Shown here one piece after another: positions 35,722-46,117 of a DNA stretch of 64,000 bases. The stretch is from Thauera sp. 2A1 (GTDB lineage Bacteria > Pseudomonadota > Gammaproteobacteria > Burkholderiales > Rhodocyclaceae): contig NZ_SSXV01000013.1 of NCBI RefSeq assembly GCF_009469595.2, positions 59,699 to 123,698 on the forward strand, in the 5' to 3' direction. Each line of letters opens with the position of its first letter. Positions within the stretch are counted from its first letter, which is position 1. The notes beneath the pieces were generated by a model that saw nothing but the letters and a program-made list of their open reading frames with translations, did no database searches and was not told where the DNA came from. Both the position numbers and the translations under genes were made by a program.

Positions 35722-36159
35722 TCAGCCCTTTGCATAGATCTGCGCGGCGCGCTTGACGAAGGAATCGACGAAGGTATTGGCGATGTGGTTGAACACCGGC
35801 CCCAGCACCTTCTCCAGCAGCTTGCTGGAAAACTGGTAGCGCAGGCCGAATTCCACCTTGCAGGCCGTGTCGCCCAGCGGCGTGAAGCGCCATTCGCCGT
35901 CCAGATGCGTGAAGGGGCCGTCGGTGAGGCGCAGATTCATCTGGCGCGGCCACAGCTTGGTGTTCTCGGTGCTGAAGTGGGCCTTGATGCCGTGGTAGTT
36001 GATATGGATCGTCGCCGCGGTGAGCGTGGGAGTGCGCTCATGCACCTCGGTGCCACCGCACCACGGCAGGAACGCCGGGTAGTCCTCGCAGCGGTCGACG
36101 AGTTCGAACATCTGTTCGGGCGTGAATTCGATCAGGACAAGCTTCTTGACGTCGGCCAT
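35722..36159 (-). CDS. ratA: RatA/Coq10-like START-domain protein
   Basis: The 145-residue protein is a polyketide-cyclase/START fold of the RatA/Coq10 type. It opens with KKLVLIEFTPEQMFELVDRCEDYPAFLPWC and ends with a long amphipathic helix. RatA was described as a toxin that blocks ribosome association, while the Coq10 relatives bind ubiquinone; which role applies here is not decided by sequence. It is coupled to rnfH and divergent from smpB, the conserved proteobacterial arrangement. Confidence 0.9.
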   Translation of the reverse strand: MADVKKLVLIEFTPEQMFELVDRCEDYPAFLPWCGGTEVHERTPTLTAATIHINYHGIKAHFSTENTKLWPRQMNLRLTDGPFTHLDGEWRFTPLGDTACKVEFGLRYQFSSKLLEKVLGPVFNHIANTFVDSFVKRAAQIYAKG

Positions 36160-36298
36160 GAAATCGAAGGAAAGAAAGTCGAAGTCGGCGCCTGTGCCGA
36201 ACTGCTAAAATGCGCGATTCTACCGCATGCGGCCGGCCCGTTCGCTGCCGGCGCGGGCATGCGCGGCGCCACAACGCGCCCAGACTGGATTTCGCGAC

Positions 36299-36745
36299 AT
36301 GAGCATCATCGACAACCGCAAGGCCTACCACGACTATTTCATCGAGGAAAAATACGAGGCCGGCCTCGTCCTCGAGGGCTGGGAAGTGAAGGCGATCCGC
36401 GCCGGGCGGGCGAACATCAAGGAATCCTACGTCATCATCAAGGGCGAGGAGATCTTCATCTTCGGCATGCACATCACGCCGCTCGCCAGCGCCTCCACCC
36501 ACATCCACGCCGATCCGGTGCGCACGCGCAAGCTGCTGCTCCACGCCAACGAGATCGCGCGCCTCATCGGCAAGGTGGAACGCGCCGGCTTCACGCTGGT
36601 GCCGCTCGACCTGCACTACACCAAGGGCCGCATCAAGGTCGAGATCGGCCTCGCCAAGGGCAAGAAGCTCTACGACAAGCGCGAGGACGAAAAGAAGAAG
36701 GACTGGGACCGCGAAAAGCAGCGCCTGATGCGGGTGAAGGTGTAA
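36299..36745 (+). CDS. smpB: SsrA-binding protein SmpB
   Basis: SmpB binds tmRNA and delivers it to stalled ribosomes for trans-translation. The 148-residue protein has the family core: [29 protein letters not shown], the [10 protein letters not shown] motif, and a basic C-terminal tail ([15 protein letters not shown]). ATG 36299 starts the conserved region; a longer frame to 36227 is not supported. No ssrA gene was recognised in the window. Its stop is three bases from the convergent selO stop. Confidence 0.96.
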   Translation: MSIIDNRKAYHDYFIEEKYEAGLVLEGWEVKAIRAGRANIKESYVIIKGEEIFIFGMHITPLASASTHIHADPVRTRKLLLHANEIARLIGKVERAGFTLVPLDLHYTKGRIKVEIGLAKGKKLYDKREDEKKKDWDREKQRLMRVKV

Positions 36746-36748
36746 GCC

Positions 36749-38329
36749 TCACGAGCTGCACGACAGCATCGAGCACCCGGCCTTGTGCCGCGCCCAGTCC
36801 GGGCGTTTGGCAGCGAAGCGCGCGCGCCCCGGCTGTACCTCATAGGGGCGCCGAAACACGTCCAGCAGCTCATCCACCAGGGAAAGGTCGCCCTGCTCCG
36901 CCGCGTCAATGGCCTCCTGCGCCAGGAAGTTGCGTGGCACGTAAAGCGGATTGACCGCTTTCATCGCCGCCGTTCTCTGCTCACGCGGCAGCGCCTGCCC
37001 GCGCAAGCGCTGCGCGTAGCGGCCGAGCCAGGCCGAGACCCCCTCCTGCACCGCAGCACGCCGCTCGTCCGTGTAGAACACGTCGGCAAAACCCGCCACG
37101 GCATGGCCTGCGCCGCCTTCCCCCACCGATTTCTCGTCGACATCGGCCAGGCGGCGGTAGAAGAGCGTCATGTCCATCTCGCCTTCATGCAACAGCCGAT
37201 GCAACTCCTCGACTAGCGCCGCGTCGCCATCCTGCCAGTCCGCCAGGCCGAGCTTGGCGAGCGTCATGCGGCGATTCTCTGCCTCGTGGATGTCGGCATA
37301 ACCAAGCAGCGCTGCCTCGAGCGGCTCGACCTTGCCGATCGCCGGATAGATGGCGTTGGCCAGTTGCCACAGGTTCCAGTGCGCCACCTGCGGCTGGTGA
37401 CCGAAGCGGTAGCGCCGGCCGGCAGCGTCAGTCGTGTTGGGTGTCCAGTCGGGGTCGAAGTTGTCGATCCAGCCATAGGGGCCGTAGTCGATCGTCAGGC
37501 CGAGGATGGACATGTTGTCGGTGTTCATCACCCCATGTACGAACCCCACCCGCGTCCAGTGCGCCATCAACACCGCAGTGCGCCGGCACACTTCCTCGAA
37601 CCAGCGCACGCGCTTCTGCGCGCGATCGCCCTCGATCTCGGGGAAATCGCGCGCGATGGTGAAGTCGATCAGCCGCCCGAGCAGTTCCTCCTCGCCGCGC
37701 GAGGCGAAGATCTCGAAATTGCCGAAGCGGATGAAGGACGGCGACACCCGGCACACCACCGCGCCCGGCTCGGGTCGCGGATTACCGTCGTAGAACATGT
37801 CGCGGATCACCTGCTCGCCGGTGCCCACCAGGCACAGCGCGCGCGTGGTCGGCACGCCGAGGTGATGCATCGCCTCGCTGCACAGGAATTCGCGGATCGA
37901 CGAGCGCAGCACCGCGCGGCCGTCGGCGCGTCGCGAATACGGCGTCGGCCCGGCGCCCTTTAGTTGCAGTTCCCAACGCTCGCCACGGTCGTTGATCGTC
38001 TCGCCCAGCGTGATTGCGCGCCCGTCGCCGAGCTGCCCCGCCCAGTTGCCGAACTGGTGTCCGCCATAACAGGCCGCGTAAGGTTCCATGCCCGGCAACA
38101 GCGCGTTGCCCCCGAAGACATCGGCAAACTCGGGCGAGCGCACGTCCGCATCGTCCAGCCCCAGCAGCGCCGCCACTTCGAGCGACCAGGCCAGCAATTG
38201 CGGCTTGCGCACCGGCGTCGGCATCACCCGAGAGTAGCAGGCGCCATGCACCTGCCGCACGTGGCCACCCGGCTCGGGATCAGCCGGCAGCTCGCGGACG
38301 AAGCGATTGTCAAATCGAAGATTTCTCAT
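36749..38329 (-). CDS. selO: SelO family protein adenylyltransferase (AMPylase)
   Basis: SelO is a pseudokinase-fold enzyme that transfers AMP to protein hydroxyls, linked to redox homeostasis. The 526 residues carry [42 protein letters not shown] and [19 protein letters not shown], the last holding the metal ligands. The C-terminus MLSCSS has a cysteine where animal homologues have selenocysteine. The start overlaps the stop of the upstream permease gene by four bases (ATGA), so it is the last gene of the Yej-like transport operon. Confidence 0.94.
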   Translation of the reverse strand: MRNLRFDNRFVRELPADPEPGGHVRQVHGACYSRVMPTPVRKPQLLAWSLEVAALLGLDDADVRSPEFADVFGGNALLPGMEPYAACYGGHQFGNWAGQLGDGRAITLGETINDRGERWELQLKGAGPTPYSRRADGRAVLRSSIREFLCSEAMHHLGVPTTRALCLVGTGEQVIRDMFYDGNPRPEPGAVVCRVSPSFIRFGNFEIFASRGEEELLGRLIDFTIARDFPEIEGDRAQKRVRWFEEVCRRTAVLMAHWTRVGFVHGVMNTDNMSILGLTIDYGPYGWIDNFDPDWTPNTTDAAGRRYRFGHQPQVAHWNLWQLANAIYPAIGKVEPLEAALLGYADIHEAENRRMTLAKLGLADWQDGDAALVEELHRLLHEGEMDMTLFYRRLADVDEKSVGEGGAGHAVAGFADVFYTDERRAAVQEGVSAWLGRYAQRLRGQALPREQRTAAMKAVNPLYVPRNFLAQEAIDAAEQGDLSLVDELLDVFRRPYEVQPGRARFAAKRPDWARHKAGCSMLSCSS

Positions 38330-39774
38330 GAACGTCTCGGATCGAACGCATCTCGCACCACGTCGGCAAACAGGTTCGCCGCCAGCACCAGCGCGAACAT
38401 GAACACGAAGGCTGCTGCCAGTGACCACCAGACCATCGGCTCGCGCGCAAGTTCGGCACGCGCCATGTTGATCATCGTGCCGAAGCTGATCGTCGTCGGA
38501 TCAACGCCGATACCCACGTAGGACAGCACCGCCTCGGCCAGCACCAGCCCGGAAAAATCCATCACCAGCGCGATCAGCACGATGTGCATCACATTCGGCA
38601 GGATGTGCCGGCGCAGGATCGCCGTCGTGCTCGCGCCGAAAGCGCGCGCCGCCTGCACATATTCCAGCTCTCGCAACTTCAGCGTCTCGCCGCGCAGCAG
38701 CCGCGCCAGCCCCGTCCAGCTCGTGATGCCGAGGATGAAGCACAGCGCCAGCAGCCGCGCATCCGAACGTTGCGCCGCAGTGTCGAACCACTGCGGGTGC
38801 GTGTCGATCACCACCTGCATCATCAGCACGGCGGCCGCGATCAACAGCACCCCCGGAATCGCGTTCAGCACCGTGTAGACATACTGCACGGCGTCATCCA
38901 CCCAACCGCCGAGATACCCTGCGGCGATGCCCAGCGCCACCGCAAACGGCATCATCACCAGCGTCGTGATGGTGCCGATCACCAGCGCGGTGCGCACGCT
39001 CTTCAACGCCAGATACAGCACGTCCTGCCCCACCTTGTCGGTGCCGAAGACATGGTAGTGCGGCGCCAGCGTCGCCCAGGCCGACACGATCACGAGCAGC
39101 ACCGCCAGCGTCGCCAGCGCCGCACGCCAGGCCAGCACCGTGCGGCCGCGCAGCAGCGCCGAGACGGCCTCATCCCACGGCAGGCGCTCGCTGCGCGCCA
39201 CGCGCCACGCCGCGATCAGGAAAGCAATGGCCCAGGCCGCCGCGGCCAGGCCCAGCGCCGCCAGCGTCCGCAATGCGACATCTCCGCCGCGCTCCGCGGC
39301 CGGATCCTGCAGGTGAGCCGCGCCATGAACCAGGCGCGGATAGATCCGCTCCTGGCCGCCGCCTGGCGCCTGCACGGTTTCGCGCTGGTACAGCGTGAAC
39401 GCGAACGGTGCCGAATAGGTCTTTTCCGTCTGCAAGCGCAAGGGCGCGAGCAGCGCATCGAGCGCGGACAACACTTCCGAGGAATAGACGGCCTCGCCCT
39501 TGTGCGCCGCCGCAGCGGAGATGCTTGCGTCGGCCGCGGCCGGCAGCTCCGGCAGGCGGGGGCGGTAATGCAGGCTGTCGAGCAGGCCGACCAGCACGAA
39601 GGCGCACAAAACGGTCGCTGCCGCCATGCCCGTCGGCCGGCGCCCGACCTTGTGCCACGCGTCGCGCAGCGGCTCGGTGTTGCGCACATGCAGCGCGGCA
39701 AGCACGCAGGCCAGCAGCAACAAGAACAGCAGCGCGTCGGTCCACAGGAACACCGGCTGGAAGCTCATGCCCAT
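38326..39774 (-). CDS. yejE: Peptide ABC transporter permease, YejE-like
   Basis: The 482-residue inner-membrane permease has an N-terminal helix and a large periplasmic segment of about 110 residues. A C-terminal BPD_transp_1 domain follows, with the EAA-type motif [20 protein letters not shown]. YejE-like permeases form the peptide/microcin C importer with YejB. Its start overlaps the yejB stop as TGATG at 39772-39776, and its end overlaps selO. Confidence 0.9.
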   Translation of the reverse strand: MGMSFQPVFLWTDALLFLLLLACVLAALHVRNTEPLRDAWHKVGRRPTGMAAATVLCAFVLVGLLDSLHYRPRLPELPAAADASISAAAAHKGEAVYSSEVLSALDALLAPLRLQTEKTYSAPFAFTLYQRETVQAPGGGQERIYPRLVHGAAHLQDPAAERGGDVALRTLAALGLAAAAWAIAFLIAAWRVARSERLPWDEAVSALLRGRTVLAWRAALATLAVLLVIVSAWATLAPHYHVFGTDKVGQDVLYLALKSVRTALVIGTITTLVMMPFAVALGIAAGYLGGWVDDAVQYVYTVLNAIPGVLLIAAAVLMMQVVIDTHPQWFDTAAQRSDARLLALCFILGITSWTGLARLLRGETLKLRELEYVQAARAFGASTTAILRRHILPNVMHIVLIALVMDFSGLVLAEAVLSYVGIGVDPTTISFGTMINMARAELAREPMVWWSLAAAFVFMFALVLAANLFADVVRDAFDPRRS

Positions 39775-40751
39775 CACTCCAGCCTCACCCGCGGATCGAC
39801 CAGCACATAGGAGAGGTCGGTCAGGATCAGGCCGACGATGTACAACACGGAGCCGATGAACACCATCGCCCGCACCACGGCGAAATCCTGCGCGTTGATC
39901 GCATCGATGGTGTAGCTGCCCAGCCCCGGGATGGCGAAGAAGGATTCCACCAGCAGGCTGCCCATGAACAGCAGCGGAATCACCACCACCACGCCGGTCA
40001 GGATGGGAATCATCGCGTTCTTGAGCACATGCCGGAACAGCACGCGCAGCTCCGACAGGCCTTTCGCGCGCGCAGTGCGCACGTAGTCCTTCGATATTTC
40101 CTCGAGGAAGATCGTGCGGTACCAGCGCACGCTCGAGCCGATGCCGGCGATCACGCTGATCGCCACCGGCAACACCAGGAAGCGCGTCGCGTCCAGGCCG
40201 GTCGCATAGCCCGAGATCGGCACCAGCGACCACAGCTTGGACACCAGCCACTGGCCGCCGATGATGTAGAAGAGGCTGGAGATCGACATCATCGCCACGC
40301 AGCCCACCACACCCCAGAAATCCAGGTAGGTGGCGCGGAAGAACACCAGCAGCAGCGCCATGCTGATCGCCGCGTACAGGCTGAGCAGAAAAGTCGGCAG
40401 CGCGATGGCCAGCGACGGCCCCATGCGTTCGCGAATTTCCCGCGCGATGTCGCGGCCATCGTCGGCACTGCCGAAATCGAACGCGAACATGCGCAGGGAC
40501 TTGTTGAAGAAGATCGTGTCCGTCACCCGCGCCGAGCCGCTGACGGCCGGGTTGTAGAACATCGGCTTGTCGTAGCCACGCTCCACCTTCCAGCGCTCGA
40601 TCGCCTCCGGCGTGGCACGCTTGACGCCGATCTGCATGCGCGCCATGTCGTCGGGCGAATTCACCACGAAGAACAGCACGAAGGTCAGCAGGTTCACGCC
40701 GATCAGGATCGGGATCGCGTAAAGCACGCGGCGTACGAGATAAGCGAACAT
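39774..40751 (-). CDS. yejB: Peptide ABC transporter permease, YejB-like
   Basis: The 325-residue permease opens with [20 protein letters not shown], the usual N-terminal helix of dipeptide permeases. It carries an EAA loop, DYVRTARAKGLSELRVLFRH, and the C-terminal GSYTIDAINAQDFAVVRA. It pairs with YejE. Its start overlaps the stop of the binding-protein gene as TGATG. The closely packed order yejA-yejB-yejE is clear, but no yejF-type ATPase gene follows. Confidence 0.92.
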   Translation of the reverse strand: MFAYLVRRVLYAIPILIGVNLLTFVLFFVVNSPDDMARMQIGVKRATPEAIERWKVERGYDKPMFYNPAVSGSARVTDTIFFNKSLRMFAFDFGSADDGRDIAREIRERMGPSLAIALPTFLLSLYAAISMALLLVFFRATYLDFWGVVGCVAMMSISSLFYIIGGQWLVSKLWSLVPISGYATGLDATRFLVLPVAISVIAGIGSSVRWYRTIFLEEISKDYVRTARAKGLSELRVLFRHVLKNAMIPILTGVVVVIPLLFMGSLLVESFFAIPGLGSYTIDAINAQDFAVVRAMVFIGSVLYIVGLILTDLSYVLVDPRVRLE

Positions 40752-43003
40752 CAGCGCCCTCCTCTCACGTCGGCCGCCGGCATCGCCGATGCGCCCGCCG
40801 CTGTGGCCCGCTCGTGGCGGCGCCAGTGGCGCAGCGCAGGCGCGACGATGGCGGCAAGCAGCAGCGCCAGCATGAACAGCGGCCACAGCACCGGCCGGTT
40901 CCATTCCGCCCTCGCCGCCTCGCGTCGCGCCACGTCGATGCGCTGGTACTTCAGCGTGTTGCGCACGATGTTGCCGGGCTTGCGGTTATGCACCCAGCCG
41001 TGTTGCAGCGAATAAGACTTGGGGTGGAAACCGAACAGCCAGGGCGCATCCTCGCGCAGCATGCCCACCATGCGGTCGATGATCTGCTGGCGCTCGGGGC
41101 CGTCGGGCATCGCCTTCATGCGTTCGAACAGCCTGTCGTATTCAGGATTCTCGTAGTTCGATGCGTTCTGGCCCTGGAACTTCACCTTGCCTTGCGGACC
41201 GTAGAGCAGGAACAGCATGTTCTCGGGGTCGGGATAGTCCGCATTCCAGCCGAAGAAGAAGAGCTGCGCGTTGCCCTGGCGCACCTTGTCCTGAAACCGG
41301 TTGAAGTCGGTCGGCCGCACCACGAACTGCACGCCCAGCTCGCGGAACTGCTTCGCCAGCCAGTCCGAGCGCGACTTGTCGCCGAGCCCGCCGGGCGTGG
41401 TGTCAAGGTTCAGGATCAGCGGCTCGCCGGTCTTCGCGCTGCGCCCCTCCGGCCAGCCCGCCTCGGCGAGCAGGCGGCGCGCGACGTCCACCCCGCGTCG
41501 GTGCGGCTGGCCGTCGCGCCATTCGTAGATCACCGGATTGATGCCGGCCTCGCCCTCGCGCGCGCCGAACATCCCCGGCGGGATCGGGCTCATCGCCGGC
41601 ACGCCGCGGCCGTTGAGGAAGATGGAGACGAACTCCTCCATGTCCAGCGCCACCGACACCGCTTGGCGCAGCTTGCGCGCGCGCTCCCGCCCTTCCCTGG
41701 TGTCCCCGCCCCCCACCACCGGATCGAGCATGTTGAAGCCGAGGTAGAAGATCGACGGCGACACGGACGTCAGCAGGCGGATGCCGCGCGCCTCCATCTC
41801 GTCGGACAGGCTGACTTCGCCGGTGCTGGTCATCGACACCGCCTGGTCGAAGTTGTCCGACGACACGCCCGAGGCATCGTAGTAGCCCTGCAGGAACTTG
41901 TTCCAGTACGGGATGCCCTCCCGCTCGCGCGAAAAGACGACCTTGTCGATGAAGGGCATGGGCTTGCCGCAGTCGGCCAGCAGGCCAGCCTCTCGGTCCG
42001 CCGCCTCGCCCTCGCAGGGGTAGGCATCCGCGCGGTAATTCGGGTTGCGCACCAGCACCATGCGCGCGTTGGGGTTGTTTTCCACCAGCATGTAAGGCCC
42101 GGTGCCGACCGGCCACCAGTCCAGCGTCAGGTTGCGCTCGGCCATGCCCGGCTGGCCGAAGAAGCGGTCGGCCTCCGGCGGCACCGGCCCGAAGAAAGGC
42201 ATCGACAGCCAGAAGAGGAATTGCGGGTAGGCACCCTTCAACGTGATGCGATACGTGTGGCGATCGACCACCTCGACACCCGGCAGCTCGAATCGGGTCA
42301 GATCGATCCAGCCGGGGTTTCTCTTCGCCTCGTCGGCCAGCCGCGCCTGCAGCTCCTTCAGGCCAGGCAGGTATTCGGCCATCAGCTCGAAGATCGGCGA
42401 ATGCAGCCGCGCGTGCGCCAGGCGCTTGATCTGATGCACGAAATCGGCAGCTTCCAGCTCACGCGTGCCGGTCTCGGCAAAATCGCTCAGCCCGCGGATC
42501 TTGCGCAGATCCTCGGGCGCCATCGACAGGTAGCGCGGCGTGCCGTCATTGGCACGGGCAAACGCCGGATGCGGCTGGTACATCACGCCCGGGCGGATGC
42601 GGATCTCGTAGACGCTCTTCGCCACCCGCGACGCATCGGCCGTGTCCGACAGCAGGCGGCCGGCGGCATCGTAGCGGCGCAGCCGCGGCATCTCGGCGGC
42701 GACGCCCGGCTCCAGCGCGTAAGGCCGCTTCAGATAGTGGTACTGCAGCGGCGGCTCGACGATCTGGTACAGGAAGGTCGCCTCGTCCTCGCTGTAGGAT
42801 TGCACCGGATCGAGATGCTTGGGGCGCTCGGTGAAGGCGGAGTACAGGATGTTCTGACCGCGCTCGCCCGCAGGATAGGGGTCGTTCCATACCGGCCCGC
42901 ATCCGCCCAGCAGCAGTAAGCCGGCGCACGCGAACGCGCCGAATCGGGCTCGGAACAGGACGGCGCGGCGCAAGGCCGGGAGACGGAGCGACAGCAGGCG
43001 CAT
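40751..43003 (-). CDS. yejA: Peptide-binding lipoprotein of the Yej-like importer (SBP family 5)
   Basis: The 750-residue solute-binding protein has a lipoprotein signal ([13 protein letters not shown], Cys near residue 33) and the DppA/OppA-type fold. [18 protein letters not shown] and [21 protein letters not shown] are typical segments. It is longer than usual for YejA, about 600 residues. A hydrophobic helix near residues 715-735 ends the chain, which is unusual for a lipoprotein and could give a second membrane anchor. I chose ATG 43003 because the signal peptide then follows directly. It is divergent from fabI. Confidence 0.85.
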   Translation of the reverse strand: MRLLSLRLPALRRAVLFRARFGAFACAGLLLLGGCGPVWNDPYPAGERGQNILYSAFTERPKHLDPVQSYSEDEATFLYQIVEPPLQYHYLKRPYALEPGVAAEMPRLRRYDAAGRLLSDTADASRVAKSVYEIRIRPGVMYQPHPAFARANDGTPRYLSMAPEDLRKIRGLSDFAETGTRELEAADFVHQIKRLAHARLHSPIFELMAEYLPGLKELQARLADEAKRNPGWIDLTRFELPGVEVVDRHTYRITLKGAYPQFLFWLSMPFFGPVPPEADRFFGQPGMAERNLTLDWWPVGTGPYMLVENNPNARMVLVRNPNYRADAYPCEGEAADREAGLLADCGKPMPFIDKVVFSREREGIPYWNKFLQGYYDASGVSSDNFDQAVSMTSTGEVSLSDEMEARGIRLLTSVSPSIFYLGFNMLDPVVGGGDTREGRERARKLRQAVSVALDMEEFVSIFLNGRGVPAMSPIPPGMFGAREGEAGINPVIYEWRDGQPHRRGVDVARRLLAEAGWPEGRSAKTGEPLILNLDTTPGGLGDKSRSDWLAKQFRELGVQFVVRPTDFNRFQDKVRQGNAQLFFFGWNADYPDPENMLFLLYGPQGKVKFQGQNASNYENPEYDRLFERMKAMPDGPERQQIIDRMVGMLREDAPWLFGFHPKSYSLQHGWVHNRKPGNIVRNTLKYQRIDVARREAARAEWNRPVLWPLFMLALLLAAIVAPALRHWRRHERATAAGASAMPAADVRGGR

Positions 43004-43083
43004 CAGGGGACGGACGGATTTGCGGCGGAGCCGGTCGGAAAGCGCGGATTCTGTCAGGTTTCGCCGGTGCCCGCATGAACGGA

Positions 43084-43109
43084 TTGACCACGGCGCCTTT
43101 GGGTATAAT
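43084..43109 (+). promoter_or_regulatory. Candidate fabI promoter
   Basis: A perfect TATAAT lies at 43104-43109, 30 bases before the fabI start. The best -35 match, TTGACC at 43084-43089, is only 14 bases away, which is short. The -10 is convincing, the pair less so. Confidence 0.4.
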
Positions 43110-43139
43110 CCTGCAAAACCGTCATCTGGAGTTGTACTC

Positions 43140-43934
43140 ATGGGCTTTCTAGCCGGCAAGCGAATCCTCATCACTGGACTGCTCAGCAACCGTTCGATCG
43201 CGTACGGCATCGCCAAGGCCATGCACCGCGAAGGCGCGGAACTGGCCTTCACCTTTCAGAACGAGCGCTTCCAGGAGCGTGTCGCCAAGATGGCGGCAGA
43301 CTTCGGCTGCCAGTTGCTCTTTCCACTTGACGTTCAGGATGACGCACAGATCACCGGACTGTTCGAACAGCTCGGCCAGCATTGGGACGGGCTCGACGGC
43401 GTGGTGCATTCGATCGCCTACGCTCCCGGCGAGGCGCTCGAGGGCGACTTCCTCGATGGCCTGTCGCGCGAAGCCTTTCGCATCTCGCAGGAAGTCAGCG
43501 CCTACAGCTTCCCGGCGCTGGCCAAGGCCGCCCGCCCGATGATGAAGGGGCGCAACGGCTCGCTGCTGACCCTCTCATACCTGGGCGCAGTGCGCACCAT
43601 GCCCAACTACAACATCATGGGCATGGCGAAGGCCAGCCTGGAAGCATCCGTGCGCTACATGGCCGTGACCCTGGGCCCCGAAGGCACACGCGTCAATGCG
43701 ATCTCGGCCGGTCCGATCAAGACGCTGGCCGCCTCCGGCATCGGCAGCTTCGGCAAGCTGCTGGCCTTCAACGAGCACAACGCCCCGCTGCGTCGCAACG
43801 TGACGATCGAGGAAGTCGGCAACGCCGCGGCCTTCCTGTGCTCGGACCTGGCCAGCGGCGTCACCGGCGAGATCATGTACGTCGACGGCGGCTTCAACAC
43901 CACTGCGCTGGGCAACGCCGAACAGCCTGCCTGA
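43140..43934 (+). CDS. fabI: Enoyl-[acyl-carrier-protein] reductase (NADH)
   Basis: FabI reduces the enoyl-ACP double bond in the last step of each fatty acid elongation cycle. The 264-residue short-chain dehydrogenase fold has the divergent nucleotide motif [15 protein letters not shown], and the Tyr-x6-Lys catalytic pair in [12 protein letters not shown]. It ends with the [15 protein letters not shown] segment. ATG 43140 has GGAG upstream. A strong terminator follows. Confidence 0.96.
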   Translation: MGFLAGKRILITGLLSNRSIAYGIAKAMHREGAELAFTFQNERFQERVAKMAADFGCQLLFPLDVQDDAQITGLFEQLGQHWDGLDGVVHSIAYAPGEALEGDFLDGLSREAFRISQEVSAYSFPALAKAARPMMKGRNGSLLTLSYLGAVRTMPNYNIMGMAKASLEASVRYMAVTLGPEGTRVNAISAGPIKTLAASGIGSFGKLLAFNEHNAPLRRNVTIEEVGNAAAFLCSDLASGVTGEIMYVDGGFNTTALGNAEQPA

Positions 43935-43986
43935 GCGCGCGCGGGCGCCCGACACGGCGCCTGCGCGATTGCGCTACCGCACCAAA

Positions 43987-44015
43987 GACAACGCCCGGGA
44001 TCCCCGGGCGTTGTC
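43987..44015. terminator. Bidirectional terminator between fabI and ppiD
   Basis: GACAACGCCCGGG and CCCGGGCGTTGTC form a perfect 13-bp stem with a three-base loop, followed on the plus strand by GTTTC. It lies between convergent genes and should stop both, although the uridine tract is short. Confidence 0.75.
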
Positions 44016-44060
44016 GTTTCAGTATGCGGCCGGCTGAGCGCCTGCCGTCCAGGCGCGGCG

Positions 44061-45959
44061 TCAGCCCGCCTGATTCGTCGCGGCGCGCGGCTTTAGCTCC
44101 ACCTTGTAGCGGCTGCGCAACTCGGACAGGAAGGCACTGAAGTCACGCTCGGCGGCCAGGCGACGGTACTGGGACACGACTGCCGCAATGCGCGGATCGT
44201 CGTTCGCCAGCTCGGGGCGTTTCACCGCATCGATGCGGTAGATGGTGTAGTCGCCGCCGGGCACGGCCAGGCCGACGTAGGCCGGCAGCTTGGCGGTCGG
44301 TGCGGAGAACACCGCCTGCATGGACGGGCCGGGCAAGCCGGGCTCCGCGCGATGCAGGCTGCGTGCCGCCGCCCAGGTTCCGCTCGCCGGCTCGCCCTTC
44401 TTCAGCGCCGCGAGCGTTGCCTCGCCCGTTTCCGCCGCCTTCTTCGCCGCAGCCTCATTGCGCAACTGCTCGGCGATCTGCGCCTTCACGTCCTCGAGCG
44501 GCAGCCGCTGGGCCGGCTCGTATTCGAACGCGCGCGCCGCCACCAGCGTGTTGTTGCCGACTTCGATGGCCTCGGTGTTGCGGTGGTTCTTCACCACATC
44601 GTCGGCGAAGAGGGCGCTCATCAGGCGCTCGTTGCGATAGCCATCGAGAGCGTCGGCACCGCGCGAGATCCAGTCGCTGCGCCTGATCTGAAGCTTGAGC
44701 CCCTCCGCGACCGGCGCCAGGCTGTCGGCCTGTTCATACACGGTGTTGGAGAACTGCTCCGCCAGCTCGGCGAAACGGCGCCCGGCCGCCTGCGCGCGCA
44801 GTTCGCCGGCGATCTGGTCATGCACCTCGGCAAACGGGCGGATGGTCGACGGCTTGACGTCGGTGACCTGGATGATATGCACGCCGAACTCCGAGCGCAC
44901 CGGCTCGCCGATCTCGTCCTTCTTCTGCGCGAACGCCGCGTCCTCGAAAGCCTTGACCATCGCACCGCGGCCGAAGAAGCCAAGGTCGCCACCGCGGCTC
45001 GCCGAGCCGGTGTCCTGCGAGTTGGCCTTCGCGAGCTCGGCAAAGCGGGCGGGATCCTTGCGCAGCTCGGCCACCAGCTCCCGCGCCCGCGCCGTCACCT
45101 TCTGCGCCTCCGCATCGCTTGCGCCGGCCTCGAGCTGCAGCAGGATGTGCCGCGCGCGACGCTCCTCCGGCTGGCCGAAGCGCTGCGGATTGCTGTCGTA
45201 GGCGGCGCGGATCTCCTCCTCGCTCACGCTCACCTGTTTTTCCACCGCGGCCATGTCGAGCACGACGTATTCCGCCTTGAGCCTGGCGGGCCGCTCGAAG
45301 CGCGCAGGATTGGCCGCATAGAAGCCGCTGATCTCCTCGTCGGTGGGCTTGACGTCTGCAATATGGCGCGCAGCCGGGAAGCGCATCTCGCTGACGGTGC
45401 GCTCCTCGAGCTGGGCAACCAGGAAACGCCGCGCAGACGCTGCCGGGACAAAGGCAGCCTCGCCCACCGCCGTCGCAACCTGCTGGATGCGCACATCCTG
45501 GGCGACGCGGGCCTCGAACATTGCTGGCGTCATGCCCTGCGCACGCAGCACCTGTTCGTAGCGCTCGAGCGAGAAACGGCCATCCTGCTGGAAGCCCTCG
45601 AGGCCGGCGATGGTCTGCTGCAGTGCCGCAGACGTCACAGTGAGGCGGCTCTCGGCGCCATAAAGGGCGAGCACGCGCTGATTCACCAGGTTATCGAGCA
45701 CGGCGCGGCGCAATTCCTCCGACTCCAGCAGCGTCCTGTCCACCTGCCCGCCGGCAGCTCCGCGCAGGCGATCCTGCTGCTCGCGCAGCGCCCGGTCGAA
45801 CTCCGCCTCGCTGATGGGCTTGCCATTGACGATGGCCACCTCGTTTGCGCCCGGCGCGTTGTGGAAATAGGCATCCAGGCCGAAAAAGGCGAAGGGAATG
45901 ATGAGCAGCGCGAGAATGACCTGGGCAACGCGCTTGTTGTTGCGAACAGCCTCGAACAT
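44061..45959 (-). CDS. ppiD: PpiD-like membrane-anchored periplasmic peptidyl-prolyl isomerase
   Basis: PpiD is a periplasmic chaperone tethered near the Sec translocon. The 632-residue protein has an N-terminal transmembrane helix ([21 protein letters not shown], about residues 12-32) and SurA_N-like chaperone helices. A parvulin domain starts at [13 protein letters not shown] near residue 273, with [16 protein letters not shown], and a helical C-terminal region follows. ATG 45959 places the membrane anchor at the correct distance. It is divergent from the c-di-GMP gene. Confidence 0.92.
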   Translation of the reverse strand: MFEAVRNNKRVAQVILALLIIPFAFFGLDAYFHNAPGANEVAIVNGKPISEAEFDRALREQQDRLRGAAGGQVDRTLLESEELRRAVLDNLVNQRVLALYGAESRLTVTSAALQQTIAGLEGFQQDGRFSLERYEQVLRAQGMTPAMFEARVAQDVRIQQVATAVGEAAFVPAASARRFLVAQLEERTVSEMRFPAARHIADVKPTDEEISGFYAANPARFERPARLKAEYVVLDMAAVEKQVSVSEEEIRAAYDSNPQRFGQPEERRARHILLQLEAGASDAEAQKVTARARELVAELRKDPARFAELAKANSQDTGSASRGGDLGFFGRGAMVKAFEDAAFAQKKDEIGEPVRSEFGVHIIQVTDVKPSTIRPFAEVHDQIAGELRAQAAGRRFAELAEQFSNTVYEQADSLAPVAEGLKLQIRRSDWISRGADALDGYRNERLMSALFADDVVKNHRNTEAIEVGNNTLVAARAFEYEPAQRLPLEDVKAQIAEQLRNEAAAKKAAETGEATLAALKKGEPASGTWAAARSLHRAEPGLPGPSMQAVFSAPTAKLPAYVGLAVPGGDYTIYRIDAVKRPELANDDPRIAAVVSQYRRLAAERDFSAFLSELRSRYKVELKPRAATNQAG

Positions 45960-46105
45960 CGTGAATTCCGTGTGAGCCAGTAAGGTGTCCGACGCTCCCT
46001 GCCCACGCGGTCGGGGATCGTCAAAGACCGCGAGTTTAGCGCAATGCGCCGCAAATCTGCCCTTCTGCATGCGCTGCGTCACAAATGGCGACCGGGCCTG
46101 GCAGT

Positions 46106-46111
46106 TATACT
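46106..46111 (+). promoter_or_regulatory. -10 element directly ahead of the GGDEF/EAL gene
   Basis: TATACT ends seven bases before ATG 46118, and no Shine-Dalgarno sequence lies between. Initiation from it would give an almost leaderless message. No clear -35 element was found. Confidence 0.3.
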
Positions 46112-46117
46112 CGCGCG

